DNA of 64,000 nt from Letharia columbiana (taxonomy: Eukaryota; Ascomycota; Lecanoromycetes; Lecanorales; Parmeliaceae), in assembly GCF_014066305.1 (NCBI RefSeq), contig NW_023501047.1:62001-126000 (forward strand). Reading direction: 5' to 3'. Both the position numbers and the translations under genes were made by a program. Below, in pieces: positions 23,306 through 33,800 of the stretch; positions within the stretch are counted from its first letter, which is position 1; every line of letters begins with the position of its first letter. The notes under the pieces are model-generated. The model did no database searches, was not told the origin of the DNA, and was given only the letters and a program-made list of their open reading frames with translations.

Positions 23306-23869
23306 TCACATCCCCACCCCCCACCTCTCGTTCCCCTCCCCCTCCCCCTCCCCATCCGGCGACAAATCGGGCCCATTGACCGCCACAAAAAACGTCTGCC
23401 CGCCCCCCACCAGCCCCAACCCCCCCAACGCCTTCTTGCTCAGGGGCGGACACTCCTCGATGATGCGCAGCGCCTGCACGATGACGTCGGCGAGCCGGAA
23501 CGTATCGAGCGCGCCCGCGACCCCGCTGGTCAGCAGGACCTGGCAGGAGCCGTACTGCCAGGCGAAGGGCACCTGGAAGGTGGAGGCGGCGAGGGCGGGG
23601 TCGCGGGAGAATCGCTGGAGGGCCATGACGCCGGAGGGGTCGTGGTAGAGGGCGTCGATGGCGGGGGGACAGTCGTTCGAGTCGACGGGGTAGGCTTTTG
23701 GGGTGGTGAGGTTGAAGCATTCGATGGAGCGGCCGGCGGTTGGGGGGGAGGGATTCGAGATGGGCGTGGGGGGCGTTAGGGAGGCCGGGTGGGCGGGGAG
23801 GGCGAAGAGGAGGGTGAGGGTGAGGGTGAGGAGGGATGGGGAGAGGAGGAGAGGGTGGGTCGGAGTCAT
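23306..23869 (-). CDS. Small secreted cysteine-containing protein
   Basis: A single-exon ORF of 187 residues from an ATG. The first about 29 residues form a signal peptide (LLLSPSLLTLTLTLLFALPA, cleavage likely after AHPA). The mature part has four Cys residues (SIECFNL, SNDCPPAID, YGSCQVLL, IEECPPLSK), which could form two disulfides, and a Gly-rich stretch (GGLGLVGGGQTFFVAV). Such proteins recur across filamentous fungi as conserved secreted proteins of unknown function, sometimes counted among candidate effectors. The tail (DGEGEGEGNERWG) is low complexity. The opposite strand carries long GC-driven shadow ORFs. The protein call is good; no function is proposed. Confidence 0.72.
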   Translation of the reverse strand: MTPTHPLLLSPSLLTLTLTLLFALPAHPASLTPPTPISNPSPPTAGRSIECFNLTTPKAYPVDSNDCPPAIDALYHDPSGVMALQRFSRDPALAASTFQVPFAWQYGSCQVLLTSGVAGALDTFRLADVIVQALRIIEECPPLSKKALGGLGLVGGGQTFFVAVNGPDLSPDGEGEGEGNERWGVGM

Positions 23870-24969
23870 GGCGAGAGAATCAAACTTGTGTTTTTCGCAA
23901 GAGAGATGTAGAGAGAGAGAGAGTGTGTGTGTGTGTGGGTATCGAGATCTGACGGAGACGACGACGGTGAATCATGCCTGCCACGCGATCGGCGAGAGAT
24001 ATGCATCAAGGGATTTTTATCGTCTGTCCCGCGCTTCAGAACGGTCGGATGTCGGCTCGGCGCGAAATGCCATCGCTTGCTCCATAGGACGTGTTAGGGC
24101 GACGGTTTCGAGACCACGTAGAAGCGCAGGAAGGGGATGCTGCGAGGACGGGAATGGGGCAATTGGTTGACGACGGCATTGCTGTGGTCAGGTGGACGTT
24201 GCGTAATTGTTATAGAGGCAGGCTCATGCTCCACCAATGGAAGTACGGTTAAGATACAAGAGCGGACAACACAGGACAAATGGCCGTTCAATCTCCCAAA
24301 CTCGTAAGGTCATGATCCCGGAGGAAAGATCGCAGAAAACATCCCGCCCAAGCCTTCCCACGCCAGCAAGACAAACTCGAATCTATTTACTGAATCATGT
24401 AGACAGTCATGCTACAAAGAACGTCAGCAAGCAACCAACACAGAAGGATTGACAAACACGCACGTTTTACCCAACCCTCATCAGACGACGCCCCATCAGG
24501 AACGTGGTGGAATATGACGTCCTCGGCAAGCCCCCCCCCCCTCCACCGAGCTCAACCGGACGGGAGCTCAGGCTTCGAAGAAAGGCAAAACCGATTCGAT
24601 TTGAGACCTGTCGACCGGAAGATTGACGCTATGGGGGTTTCCTCCGTGGAGGAGAAGCGGCTCCTTGACGTCGAGTTGTCAGTCTCGACCGAACGACACC
24701 AGGTCCCCGAGGGGAAGAGGGCTGCGGGAGGCTGACACAGATCTCGTGTTGTTTTGGAAGAAAGCGGGAGGGGAAAGGGAAAAAAAAATCTTTCTTATAT
24801 GTGCGCCAAGACTTTTTTGCGCTAGGCGGCTACGGAACTTTTGCCGCCTCATTGAACTTCACTCTTGCTCTACCTCTGACTGTCAACTGACTCACGGCAC
24901 GGATACTCGTCGTCATTACTGAGCGATCTCTTATCTTCTTGTTCCTTGCGAGTCCATTCATTTACCATC
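23870..24969. other. Intergenic, divergent promoters
   Basis: About 1.1 kb between the divergent secreted-protein and SNU66 genes. It contains an (GT)n/(GA)n microsatellite at about 23910-23940 and a C-run at about 24530-24541. No supported gene. Confidence 0.5.
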
Positions 24970-26976
24970 ATGGATATCGAAGAGACGAACCGCATCCGGG
25001 CATCCCTCGGGATGGCCCTCCTCCCCGTCCCAGGCGGCGGACCCCGATTCAAAGCCTCCAAAGGCGCCGGGAGCTCATCGGAGGAGGAAGAGGAGAAGGG
25101 CAGTACGCTAGAAACAAGGCAAGCACAAGGGTACGACAATTGGAACCAGCTGCAGAAAGAAGCAGATGCTAAAGCGCAACGAGAAGCGAAGAATGAGGCC
25201 GTCAAGAAAGCTCGAGATGCCGCCAAGAAGTTTTCCAAACTGGAAGGAAAGGGATTGGGCGAGGCGGATCAGAAGGAAGACCTCGATACCAAGACTTGGT
25301 TGCTTCAGCAGAAGAAAAGAAGGAAGAGGCTCGAGAAGGAGAGATTGGCGAAGCTGGAGAAGGAGTTGGCGGAACGGGAGAATGCACCGGAGCATACGGC
25401 TGAGGATCTCGCCGGTGTGAAAGTCGCCCACGAGCTGGAAGATTTCGAGGGTGGTGAGGAGCAGGTCCTGACACTCAAAGATTCCACGATCGATCAGAAC
25501 GAAGAGGAAGGGGATGAACTGGAGAACTTGGACCTGAAAGAGCGAGAGGCACTGACCGAGAGGCTGAGCTCGAAGATCAAGAAGCCCGTCTACGACCCAC
25601 ATGCTGAAATTGAAGAAGGCGGCTCGACGATTCTGAAGCATTATGACGAGACGATCGATGGCAAGAAGCGTAAGCGCTTTACCTTGGATGGGCAGGGAGC
25701 ATCATTGGAGGAGCGTGAAGCGATGAAGCAAGCGGTTGGGAGGAAGTTAAAATCCACAGCCATTAGCCTTGATATTCTCAAAGACGCGCCGATATCAGAT
25801 TATACAGAGGCAACAGAAGCCAAGATCCAGAAACCGAAGAAGAAAAAGGCCAGAACTACGCGGCAAAGGGCTGTTGATGAGGATGACATATTTCCGGTAG
25901 AGACAAGCAACGGCACTCAAACAAATGGGGACGCCATGGTTGTTGATGCCGGCAACTCACGGATTCCAGAGGCGCAGTCAAAGGTAACTGAAAGTACTTC
26001 TTTTGCTGACGACGAAGATCTCCAGGCGGTCTTAGCTGTGCAAAGACGAGCGGCCCTCAAGAAGCGGAAAAGAGAAATGCCGGAGGATCTTGCGCAAAGG
26101 ATCAGAGAGGAAGCAGCTACGCCTGAAGAAGAAGCCCAACCAGAAGAGGGTGGTATGATCATTGATGAGACTACAGAGTTCGTAGCCAATCTAGCACGAT
26201 CTAAGGAAGAGGGGAAAGCTCGCCCTCAAATCGTCAAAGCCCGCAGTGCCACGCCAGCCAAAAAAGAGGCGTCTCCTGAAGACGAAGACGGAGACGTGGA
26301 CATGGGTCGATCCTACAACGACATCGAAGACGGCGAAGACCTCGAAGCACGCGTCAAGCGCGAAACCTCAACGTCCGCTGCACCAGGTATGACCGACACC
26401 GGGCTCGAAGATGACGCAACCCTAAATCAAGGCCTCGGTGCCACACTCTCCATGCTCTCACAACGTGGCCTCATCAAGCAGAACAAGGAAACCGACATCA
26501 ACGCCCTGCACCGCGACCGCCAAAAATTCCTCACCGAGAAACAAAAGCGCGAAGCAGCCGTCGAAGCCAAAGCCCGCCAGCAACGAGAGCGGGACCGAGC
26601 CACCGGCAAACTTGACCGCATGTCCGCTCGTGAGCGGGAAGAGTATGCACGGCAAGAGAACAAGATGCGCGACCAACTCGAGTCCCGGCAGATGACGGAG
26701 ATCTTCAACCGCGAGTACAAGCCCGACGTGCAGCTGAAGTACGTGGACGAGTTCGGACGGGGCATGAACCAGAAGGAGGCCTTCAAGCATCTGAGCCATC
26801 AGTTCCACGGCAAGGGGAGCGGGAAGCAGAAGACGGAGAAGCATCTGAAGAAGATCGAGGATGACAAGAAGAGGGAGGCGCAGAGTACGCTGGACAGCAG
26901 CCAGGCGACGGGGATGAACAATGCGATGGGGACTACGCAGAAGAAGAACAGGCAGGCTGGTGTGAGATTGGCCTGA
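24970..26976 (+). CDS. SNU66: SNU66/SART1-type U4/U6.U5 tri-snRNP protein
   Basis: An intronless ORF of 668 residues beginning MDIEETNRIRASLGMALLPV, the conserved start of the SART-1 family. These proteins belong to the U4/U6.U5 tri-snRNP and are needed for spliceosome activation in the nucleus. Seen: a charged coiled-coil part (residues about 50-130), the TKTWLLQQKKRRKRLEKER segment, the KKPVYDPHAEIEEGGSTILK and YDETIDGKKRKRFTLDGQG blocks and, near the end, the most conserved part: NQGLGATLSMLSQRGLI, REYKPDVQLKYVDEFGRGMN and QKEAFKHLSHQFHGKGSGKQ. The ATG at 24970 is preferred over upstream alternative starts because it begins the family motif. Confident. Confidence 0.93.
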   Translation: MDIEETNRIRASLGMALLPVPGGGPRFKASKGAGSSSEEEEEKGSTLETRQAQGYDNWNQLQKEADAKAQREAKNEAVKKARDAAKKFSKLEGKGLGEADQKEDLDTKTWLLQQKKRRKRLEKERLAKLEKELAERENAPEHTAEDLAGVKVAHELEDFEGGEEQVLTLKDSTIDQNEEEGDELENLDLKEREALTERLSSKIKKPVYDPHAEIEEGGSTILKHYDETIDGKKRKRFTLDGQGASLEEREAMKQAVGRKLKSTAISLDILKDAPISDYTEATEAKIQKPKKKKARTTRQRAVDEDDIFPVETSNGTQTNGDAMVVDAGNSRIPEAQSKVTESTSFADDEDLQAVLAVQRRAALKKRKREMPEDLAQRIREEAATPEEEAQPEEGGMIIDETTEFVANLARSKEEGKARPQIVKARSATPAKKEASPEDEDGDVDMGRSYNDIEDGEDLEARVKRETSTSAAPGMTDTGLEDDATLNQGLGATLSMLSQRGLIKQNKETDINALHRDRQKFLTEKQKREAAVEAKARQQRERDRATGKLDRMSAREREEYARQENKMRDQLESRQMTEIFNREYKPDVQLKYVDEFGRGMNQKEAFKHLSHQFHGKGSGKQKTEKHLKKIEDDKKREAQSTLDSSQATGMNNAMGTTQKKNRQAGVRLA

Positions 26977-27217
26977 TGTATGTGCTTTGTTGACTCTTTG
27001 GGGGTCAACGAAGCTTTCCACTGTGGCCCTGCTGGCATTGATAGAATCAGAAGAGCGCTATACATTCAATATTCACCACCGGTACCATAACCACTCCGAT
27101 CTTGGGTATCTTTTTTTCTTTTCATTTTCACATCGCCAGCTTCTACAGCTTCTCCGCGTTCGTCCCATCTCATCCCATCTCACCTCATCTCATCTCACCT
27201 CAACCCCAAGCACCAAA

Positions 27218-27241
27218 CCCCCCCCCCCCCCCCCCCCCCCC
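27218..27241 (+). repeat. Poly-C run of 24
   Basis: An uninterrupted run of 24 C just downstream of the PTH2 stop codon. It is preceded (27165-27205) by repeats of CATCTC/CACCTC. The true length is uncertain in any assembly. Confidence 0.9.
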
Positions 27242-27247
27242 GCTTTC

Positions 27248-28244
27248 CTACAACAACCTCAACCCCCCCGTGACCCCATCGACCACGCTCCTTGGCCCCG
27301 GCCCCACCCCCAGCACCGTCGCGCTCCCGCTCGCCACCTGCGTCCGGCCCGCGTCGCGCACGACCCGGGCGCACAACCCCCGGTCCCGGGCCCGGGCGCG
27401 CAGCAGCTCGAGCTGGTCCGCGCTCGGCACCTGGAGGGCGATTTTCGCCTGGCCGGTCGATTCCCAGCGGCGGAGGAGGGAGGGGGAGGAGGGATGGGAG
27501 GAATGGGAGGAATGGGAGGAGGAGGAGGAGAGGAGGTGTTTGTAGCAGGCGAGGGTGGCGTGGGAGCATTGGGCGGCGATTTTGCCTGTGTGGGGTGGGG
27601 TGGGGGGTTAGATTGGGGTTTGTTTGGGGGGAATGGAAGAGAGGAGGAGAGGAGGGGAGAAGAGGAGAGAAGAGGAGAGGAGAGGAGAGGAGAGAAGAGA
27701 AGCCCAAGCGTTCGGAAGTGTAATGTTCGAATCAAAACGAGATTTGAAAGCAGGGAGGTGAAAGCAGATTTAATCGTAACATACCTTTACCCATACCCAA
27801 ATCCGTCCTCACGACCAACACCAGTTTGCACTCCTCCCCCTCATTCTCTTCAAACGACTTCAGCGCGCCCCGCTCTCCCCGCGCACCCTCGCTCCCATCC
27901 TCACTCCCATCGCTCCCACTCCCACTCCCGCTCCCATCCTCCTCCTCGCTATCCCCAACCCGCCGCACCCCAGCCCCCGCACCCTTCTTCCCCCCCCTCA
28001 GATGCGTCATGAGCTCCTCGTCCGAGCTGTCGGGGTGCACGGCGACATCGTAGCTGTTGGGCCAGCTCGGGTTCTTGGTGGACTTTGCGGCGGCGGGGAG
28101 GTTGGGGTTGGGGGCGGGACGGCGGGAGAGGAGACCGAGGGAGGAGGCTTGGCCGAGGAAGTAGCCGGCGCAGGCGGCGAGGATGAAGGTGGCGAGGATG
28201 TAGGAGGCGGTGGAGGGGAGGGGTGGGTCGGGGAGGGTGGTCAT
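27248..28244 (-). CDS. Peptidyl-tRNA hydrolase, PTH2 type
   Basis: Hydrolyses peptidyl-tRNA to recycle tRNA; the PTH2 fold is also the archaeal type. Two exons, 28244-27785 and 27585-27248; 265 residues. The N-terminus has a hydrophobic anchor (ASYILATFILAACAGYFLGQ, about residues 13-32), as in fungal and animal PTH2 on the mitochondrial outer membrane. Then a long disordered linker rich in Gly/Ser/Glu, and the catalytic domain: CKLVLVVRTDLGMGKGKIAA spliced across the intron to QCSHATLACYKH, and the end VVRDAGRTQVASGSATVLG with VVDGVTG. The 199-bp intron is long for this genome because of a low-complexity GA/CT tract. A Ser/His-rich insert follows CYKHLL. Confidence 0.92.
27631..27702 (+). 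repeat. GA-rich low-complexity tract inside the PTH2 intron
   Basis: About 70 bases of GAGGA/GAGAA units (plus strand), hence a pyrimidine tract in the PTH2 pre-mRNA. It lies upstream of the CTAAC branch site and the CACAG acceptor. Confidence 0.8.
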
Positions 28245-28329
28245 TTGGGTTTGGTGGTGGTGGTGGTGGTGGGAGGTTGGATTCGCTGTGGTGATGGATT
28301 ATGTCGTTGATTCTGGATTGTTAAAAGTC

Positions 28330-29160
28330 CAGGACGAGATTCAGCCGCTCGACTTTTTAGCGCCTTATAGAAAATTGTAGAGAAGTACTTATCTTGTACG
28401 CCCTCTATTTTTAAGAAGGTTAGAGAAGGTGGGGATTTTGACTGATATTACGTAGTATTTATTGTAACTACTCTGTTATTTATAGTCAATACTTCAATCT
28501 CGTTCAATGCCTCAATTACTAAATATGTAGCCTGCGTGTCTATTGAAATACCTCCGAAATCTTCGCCACTAACATCGATTACATGCTTGAAATCTTAAAT
28601 CGTTCTAACGTGTGAAGGTCTCAATGACGCCGCATCTAAAGCGCAGGTGGCTCCACCCTTTGTATAAATGTATGTAGGATACGGTTATAATAGTAGAGGT
28701 TCCGCTCTATCGATACGCCGTCGATAACTGAAAATCGTATTTGTCCAATAATTGGTAAGAGTTGGGCACGCTGGCGTGAGGATCTTTCTAAATGATGGCA
28801 TCGCGTCCGGATATTTAAGGGCTGGCGATTGGCTTTAGCCTAGTGGAAATATTAGAAAGTGTATACCACTGTTCGGTATCACGAATATCTAACTGAGGTG
28901 TTGGCTTTAAAGGTGGAAGTACGTTCTCTAAATTTTTATGAATAACGTAAAAAGTCGGAGGCGGAGCTGAATCAGCTTTGAAGTTCTTATTTAATCTTTC
29001 ATAAATAGGGCTGAGATTTCCTTGGCGTTGTTCTGCCATTTCAACGACGGCTGAGCTGCCATCGAGCTTCATGATATGCCAACTCCAATTGTCAATCGTT
29101 GCCCTTTTTCTGCCGGTGGAGATGTATCTTGCCACTTACAAGTCTATCACTAACCTATAA
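28330..29160 (-). other. AT-rich island with a 106-codon ORF (28815-29135), possible decayed element
   Basis: The base composition drops sharply to AT-rich and TA-rich between two GC-rich genes. One minus-strand frame (28815-29135) has no ATG but reads like real protein (GRKRATIDNWSWHIMKLDG, PTFYVIHKNLENVLPPLKP). Such islands in Pezizomycotina often are RIP-mutated transposon relics. I do not recognise the protein and find no terminal repeats. Confidence 0.35.
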
Positions 29161-29284
29161 TATCTCGCATCCTATAGCCGGCTCCCAAAACGAAGAGCCT
29201 CTTCACACAGGAACTCCGTCCACGCCTTTCTTCTCAACCACCGCCAAAACCTCCCCCACCCCCCACAAAATCCTCCTCACCACC

Positions 29285-30451
29285 ATGGCCCTCCCCAAAC
29301 CTCCATCTCTCCGCTGCCTCCGCCCCTTCTCCACCACCCTCCACGTCCCCAAGCCCGCCACTCAATCCCCGGCCCCCGGCTACACCAAAGGCCCACCCCC
29401 CTACCCTTACGGCCCCGCCCTGCACTACAAACAATCCGACTCGGGCCTCTACGGCGGCGCGAAGATCCATTTCGGCAACAAAGTGTCCGACAAGAACGCC
29501 GTGAAAACGCGCCGCGCCTGGCGGCCCAACATGCACAACAAGCGGCTCTGGAGCGACGGGCTGGCGCGGTTCGTGCAGGTCAAGGTGCAGGCGCGGGTGC
29601 TGCGGACGATCGACAAGTGCGGGGGGCTGGACGAGTACCTGTTGGGGGAGAAGGCGGGGCGGATCAAGGAGTTGGGGGTGGAAGGGTGGAGGTTGCGGTG
29701 GTTGGTCATGCGAACGGGGAAGGTGAGGAGGAGGGTGAAGGAGCAGAGGGCGGCGTTGGGGTTGGTGGGGCGGGAAAGGGTGACGGCGCTGGAGGGGGAA
29801 GGGAGGAGGGCGGACACGTTGGAAGACGAAGTCGAGAGGGCGAGCGGGGAGGTCGTCGGGCGAATCCAAGGCGCCAAAGCAGGTCCCTCAGAAGCAGAAG
29901 AAGAAGAGGAGGAGGAAGACGCAGGACATGTGGAAACCTCCATCGACCCTCCGTCACCCGAACCTACAGCACTGGAAGACCACATCAACCGCACCACCGA
30001 GGCCATCGAAGCTGAAACCGTAGCCGAAGCCGCCCATCCAGCCCAAAAAACAAACCCCTCCCTCGCCGCCGACGCTCTCCCTTCGCAGCCCGACGATGAC
30101 CAACAAGCAGGCACCCTTACCGAACCCCCCGTTCGTCACTACACCAAGGGCGAAAAACGGGCGCGGCGAGCAGAGCAGGCTGTGAAGGGGCTCGCTCGAG
30201 ACTCGGATCGGGAGGCGGAGTCGTCGGTGATGTTGGCCGAAGTGGCGAGGATAGAAGAGGTGGTGGAAGCCGAGATTGAGGAAGCGGGGGGAGGGGGGAG
30301 CGAGAGGTTGGAGGTGGCGACGGAGAGGCTGAGGAGTGCTGGTGAGGAGCTTGAGCGGGTGAAGGCTGGGGCTGGGGCTGCGGAGGAGAAGGAGAAGGAA
30401 AAGGAAGGGGGGGTGTTGGCTAAGATAAAGGGACTCTTTGGGAGACGGTGA
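29285..30451 (+). CDS. Mitochondrial large-subunit ribosomal protein bL28m (MRPL24 family) with long acidic tail
   Basis: A single-exon ORF of 388 residues from the ATG at 29285; upstream alternative starts in the frame lack support. The N-terminus (RCLRPFSTTLHVPK) is a mitochondrial presequence. The bL28 core follows: GLYGGAKIHFGNKVSDKNAV, KTRRAWRPNMHNKRLWSDGL, RFVQVKVQARVLRTIDKCGG and LDEYLLGEKAGRIKELG. After about residue 150 the protein continues for some 230 residues as a Glu/Ala-rich, probably coiled-coil and disordered extension, much longer than bacterial bL28. The ribosomal identity is firm; the role of the extension is unknown. Confidence 0.9.
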   Translation: MALPKPPSLRCLRPFSTTLHVPKPATQSPAPGYTKGPPPYPYGPALHYKQSDSGLYGGAKIHFGNKVSDKNAVKTRRAWRPNMHNKRLWSDGLARFVQVKVQARVLRTIDKCGGLDEYLLGEKAGRIKELGVEGWRLRWLVMRTGKVRRRVKEQRAALGLVGRERVTALEGEGRRADTLEDEVERASGEVVGRIQGAKAGPSEAEEEEEEEDAGHVETSIDPPSPEPTALEDHINRTTEAIEAETVAEAAHPAQKTNPSLAADALPSQPDDDQQAGTLTEPPVRHYTKGEKRARRAEQAVKGLARDSDREAESSVMLAEVARIEEVVEAEIEEAGGGGSERLEVATERLRSAGEELERVKAGAGAAEEKEKEKEGGVLAKIKGLFGRR

Positions 30452-30886
30452 TGTACAAATAGAGCAGGAGACAAGCCGGAAAGCTGTTTACATTCAGCAG
30501 AACAGCGATACGGCATGCCCGACTGCATTGGTAATGTCTACATTGATGTGTGGTGAGCTGGAAAGGCGTGGGGTTAGCCTCAAGTCAGGTCTGGCTTGGT
30601 ATCACGCTCAATGGAAAAGTATATACAACAAAGTAATCCCATCAAGGGCTGGAAGACCACAGCATCCCTGGTTTATGCGACGGCCGTAATATGCTGTGAA
30701 ACGTTGGACGAGATCCCTCAACCCTATGCCGCCCGGACATCTCCGAAGCGAGATCCACCGGTAATGCATCCCTATATCGGTGAAAATTAATAACACCCTG
30801 TATCAGTCCCATCGAAGAGAGAACAAGACAACCACGCTACGCCTGCAATTGGCCGTCAATATATACATAACCACTCTACCCTCCCT
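30452..30886. other. Convergent intergenic region
   Basis: About 435 bp between the 3' ends of the bL28m gene and SEC3. No gene seen. Confidence 0.5.
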
Positions 30887-33800
30887 TTACCGTCTGAAAG
30901 CCGAAACGACGTCTTCCCTTCTCCACTCGACCTCGAGACTGCTTTCGTACACATCCTTGACCACTTTGCTAACTCTCTCTCCAATCTGAAGGTATCTGCC
31001 TTCACACTCTCTGAAAACTTTGGTGACCAGTTCTCTAGACAAGCCAGCCGTGTCGTCACCGTCACCGAAGTGTTTGTCTACTCTCTTCTTCAGGGTGTCG
31101 ATACCTCGTTTGATTTCCTTTGCGTCGTAGCTAGAGAGAATCTTCTTGAAGGTGGAGCGCGAATGGGAGGCACGTGTGGCTATTGAGGTTGGGGAGCCAG
31201 GATTGTTCCGTATAAGTGACTCGGTGGACTCCAGGAAGTCTAGAAGCTTGCCCAGAGGTCGACGTATGACGGCAGCGAGATACAGCTCCATGTGCTCGTT
31301 CAACTCAGCGCGCGCGCGGAAGTTCCAGTCTTCGAGGACGGGGTTTTTTCGGACGGCTACTTCCTCGATATAGTGGTTCATGTTCTCGATGAGGAGGATA
31401 TGGTAGTTGAGGGCTTCCTTATCCTCAGGATCACCTGCAGTCGCAGCAGTTTGCGTCGCCGTTGGGCTTTCCTTTGCAATGAATTTCAGGCTTTCGAACA
31501 TGGCTTTGTTGATTCTATTGTAGGCGTCATTGACCGTGGCGCGTACAGGAAGGTGGTCGAGAGAGCGAGTTGGCGGAAGCATGTTTTCAAGAGCGATAGA
31601 AAAGTTGGGGAATGTCTTCATGAATGCGATGACACCCTTTCGCTTCTTGATTTTGACTTTAGTGTCTTCGATGCCACGGATTTGCTCATTGATAAAGTGA
31701 GCAAATTTAGTGACCAGACGGTCGCGGATTCTAGTGACAGCTTGGGTCAGGAACTCTTGATTGGTTTCTTCGACCTCGAGAAGCTGAGATTCGAGGGCGA
31801 AGAGGACGCCAACGCCATTCATAGCATCCTGCTTGATGGTCCAGTCAGCAAGACTCTGCAGCTCAGTCGGCCAGAATGAATAGATCTCTTCCATGACCCC
31901 CGACACAGTCTTGGCCATGTTGCGATCGGGGTCAAAAGGCTTTTTGACCATCAGGTCTCCAGTTTTTCGCTGCGCGGGTTCGATAGCATGTGCGTCGATG
32001 AAATCCTGGGTATCAAGTGACGATGCATGGAAGAGGTCGACCACAAAGTTCTGTTCCACGAAGATGACTCTAGCCGTCTCCGTCAAAGCACCCGCAAAGG
32101 CTTCGTATGCGGTGACCTTGCCGTCTCTCGTCTTGTCGCCACTTGATATTCGGTCTCCTGCGCGTACGGTCTTAGATCGTTTCACGGTCAGTTTGCGTCC
32201 AACCAGGCTCTCATTCTCCTTCTCTTGGGTCGTAAACAGAACATCTTGCTCATCTCCAAACTGCTTTCTGGTGGTCCGTTTCCAAGCGGAGAAATTATCC
32301 CCGAACTCTCCCTGGTATTGGGTCTTGATCCGGCTTTCATACATACGCAAAAGATCCTCCCACTCAGACATCTCCATCTCACGTGCGAAAAGTATCAACG
32401 GTGAATACAACCACAAGTCTTGTTTTGGCGCATCCCGTAAATGATGGTCGAGCTTGGTAGGATTCGCTGAGACCTTGTTGTTTCGATTGCTCTCCAAAGC
32501 GTCTTTCGTTTGCTGCTCCACATCTTGGAACATCTTTGACATATGCCGCTTTAGCCGTTGTATAAAATCAACGCTCTCTCGGCGGAATGTCTCTTTCTTC
32601 TCGCGGACGGCGTGCATGGAGCTGAGCTCCGTGCTTCCATGTCCAGTGCTGCTACTTCGATGCAGGCTAGCTTGATCGACACTCACTGACTTGCTATCAT
32701 TGTGACGAAGCTTGGGGTCAATTGTCAACATTGCAGCATAAAGTTGTGCGAGAGTGTATTCGACTTCCTGAACCTCGCGAGTGGTGCTCAAAGAGTTGTT
32801 CTTCAATTTGCTCAGGTCCGCAGTCGAAATAGATACTGTGTCCAGTAGATTCTTCAGCTCGTTTTGGAGGAGCTTTTGGTTAGCTGTCTGCACCTGCAGG
32901 CCCTGTGACTGAGCCTCAATGTATGCGACGTCCTCGCTGAGTATCTGCCTGTAGTCAGCAGTGCTCTCCAAAATAGCAGTAGATCTAACATACCCCCAAC
33001 TCGACGTTGTACAAAGTAAGCAGGTTGTCGAGCTCATCGCACTCTGCTACAACTCGGTCCATCATTTCAGCTACTGCCACGACACGTTCGTCATTGTTTT
33101 CCACGGCACTTAGCCAGCTGCCGGCCTCCACTCGGGCAATCTCTTTGCGGATACCCTTTTCAAGCTCCTCGAATGTCGCCCGTCCGCTTCCCTCTTCTCC
33201 CCAACCGAAATCATTTAGTACCTCTTCGATCTCGAAAGTCCGGCCTTCTAATAGACCAGCATTAATGCCCAGTGTTTTGGCGTATTTGGCGGAATGGTCA
33301 GAACGATGCTTCTTACGACGATCCTCTTGAGCTTTTTCTGCGATTGGTGGCCGCTGTTCGTACTCGGAACTCTTCTGCAAGACAAGTTCCGAAGGTTTCT
33401 GTGGCACAGGCTCTGGAGGCACTGGCGTGACGGGTTTCGCGGGAGAAGTGGTGATCTGCACTGTTGGAATCTCCCTTTTAACATCGGGCGTCGATGGTCG
33501 ATTCTCCAGGCTCTGCTTGGGTGTCGCCGGTCTAACGTCGTCCTGGCTGATACCCTTGAGAAGAGATGGTGCTTGAAAAACACCTGTGATGCCATCACCA
33601 CCGGCCGTCTTGTCGTTGGCTACCCTTTCCGCGGCACCACCAGCGCGAGGTTTGAAAGCATTGTAGGCGGTGGCGGCTTTTCGAAATTTTGACGCAACCT
33701 CCGTGGTCGACTTCTTCTTCTTTATCATCGGCCCAAGCCCAGGTCGGTGCTCCTCTTCTGTTGGAGTTTCTGGAGGGGGGGTTGGTGGGAATTTTGTGAC

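Noticed and set aside
23084..23779. 231-codon plus-strand ORF opposite the secreted-protein gene
   Set aside because: Low-complexity shadow of the antisense gene; no domain and no splice context.
27195..27735. Several long ORFs in other frames over the PTH2 3' exon and intron
   Set aside because: They cross the poly-C run and the GA tract and have simple composition; the PTH2 frame explains the region.
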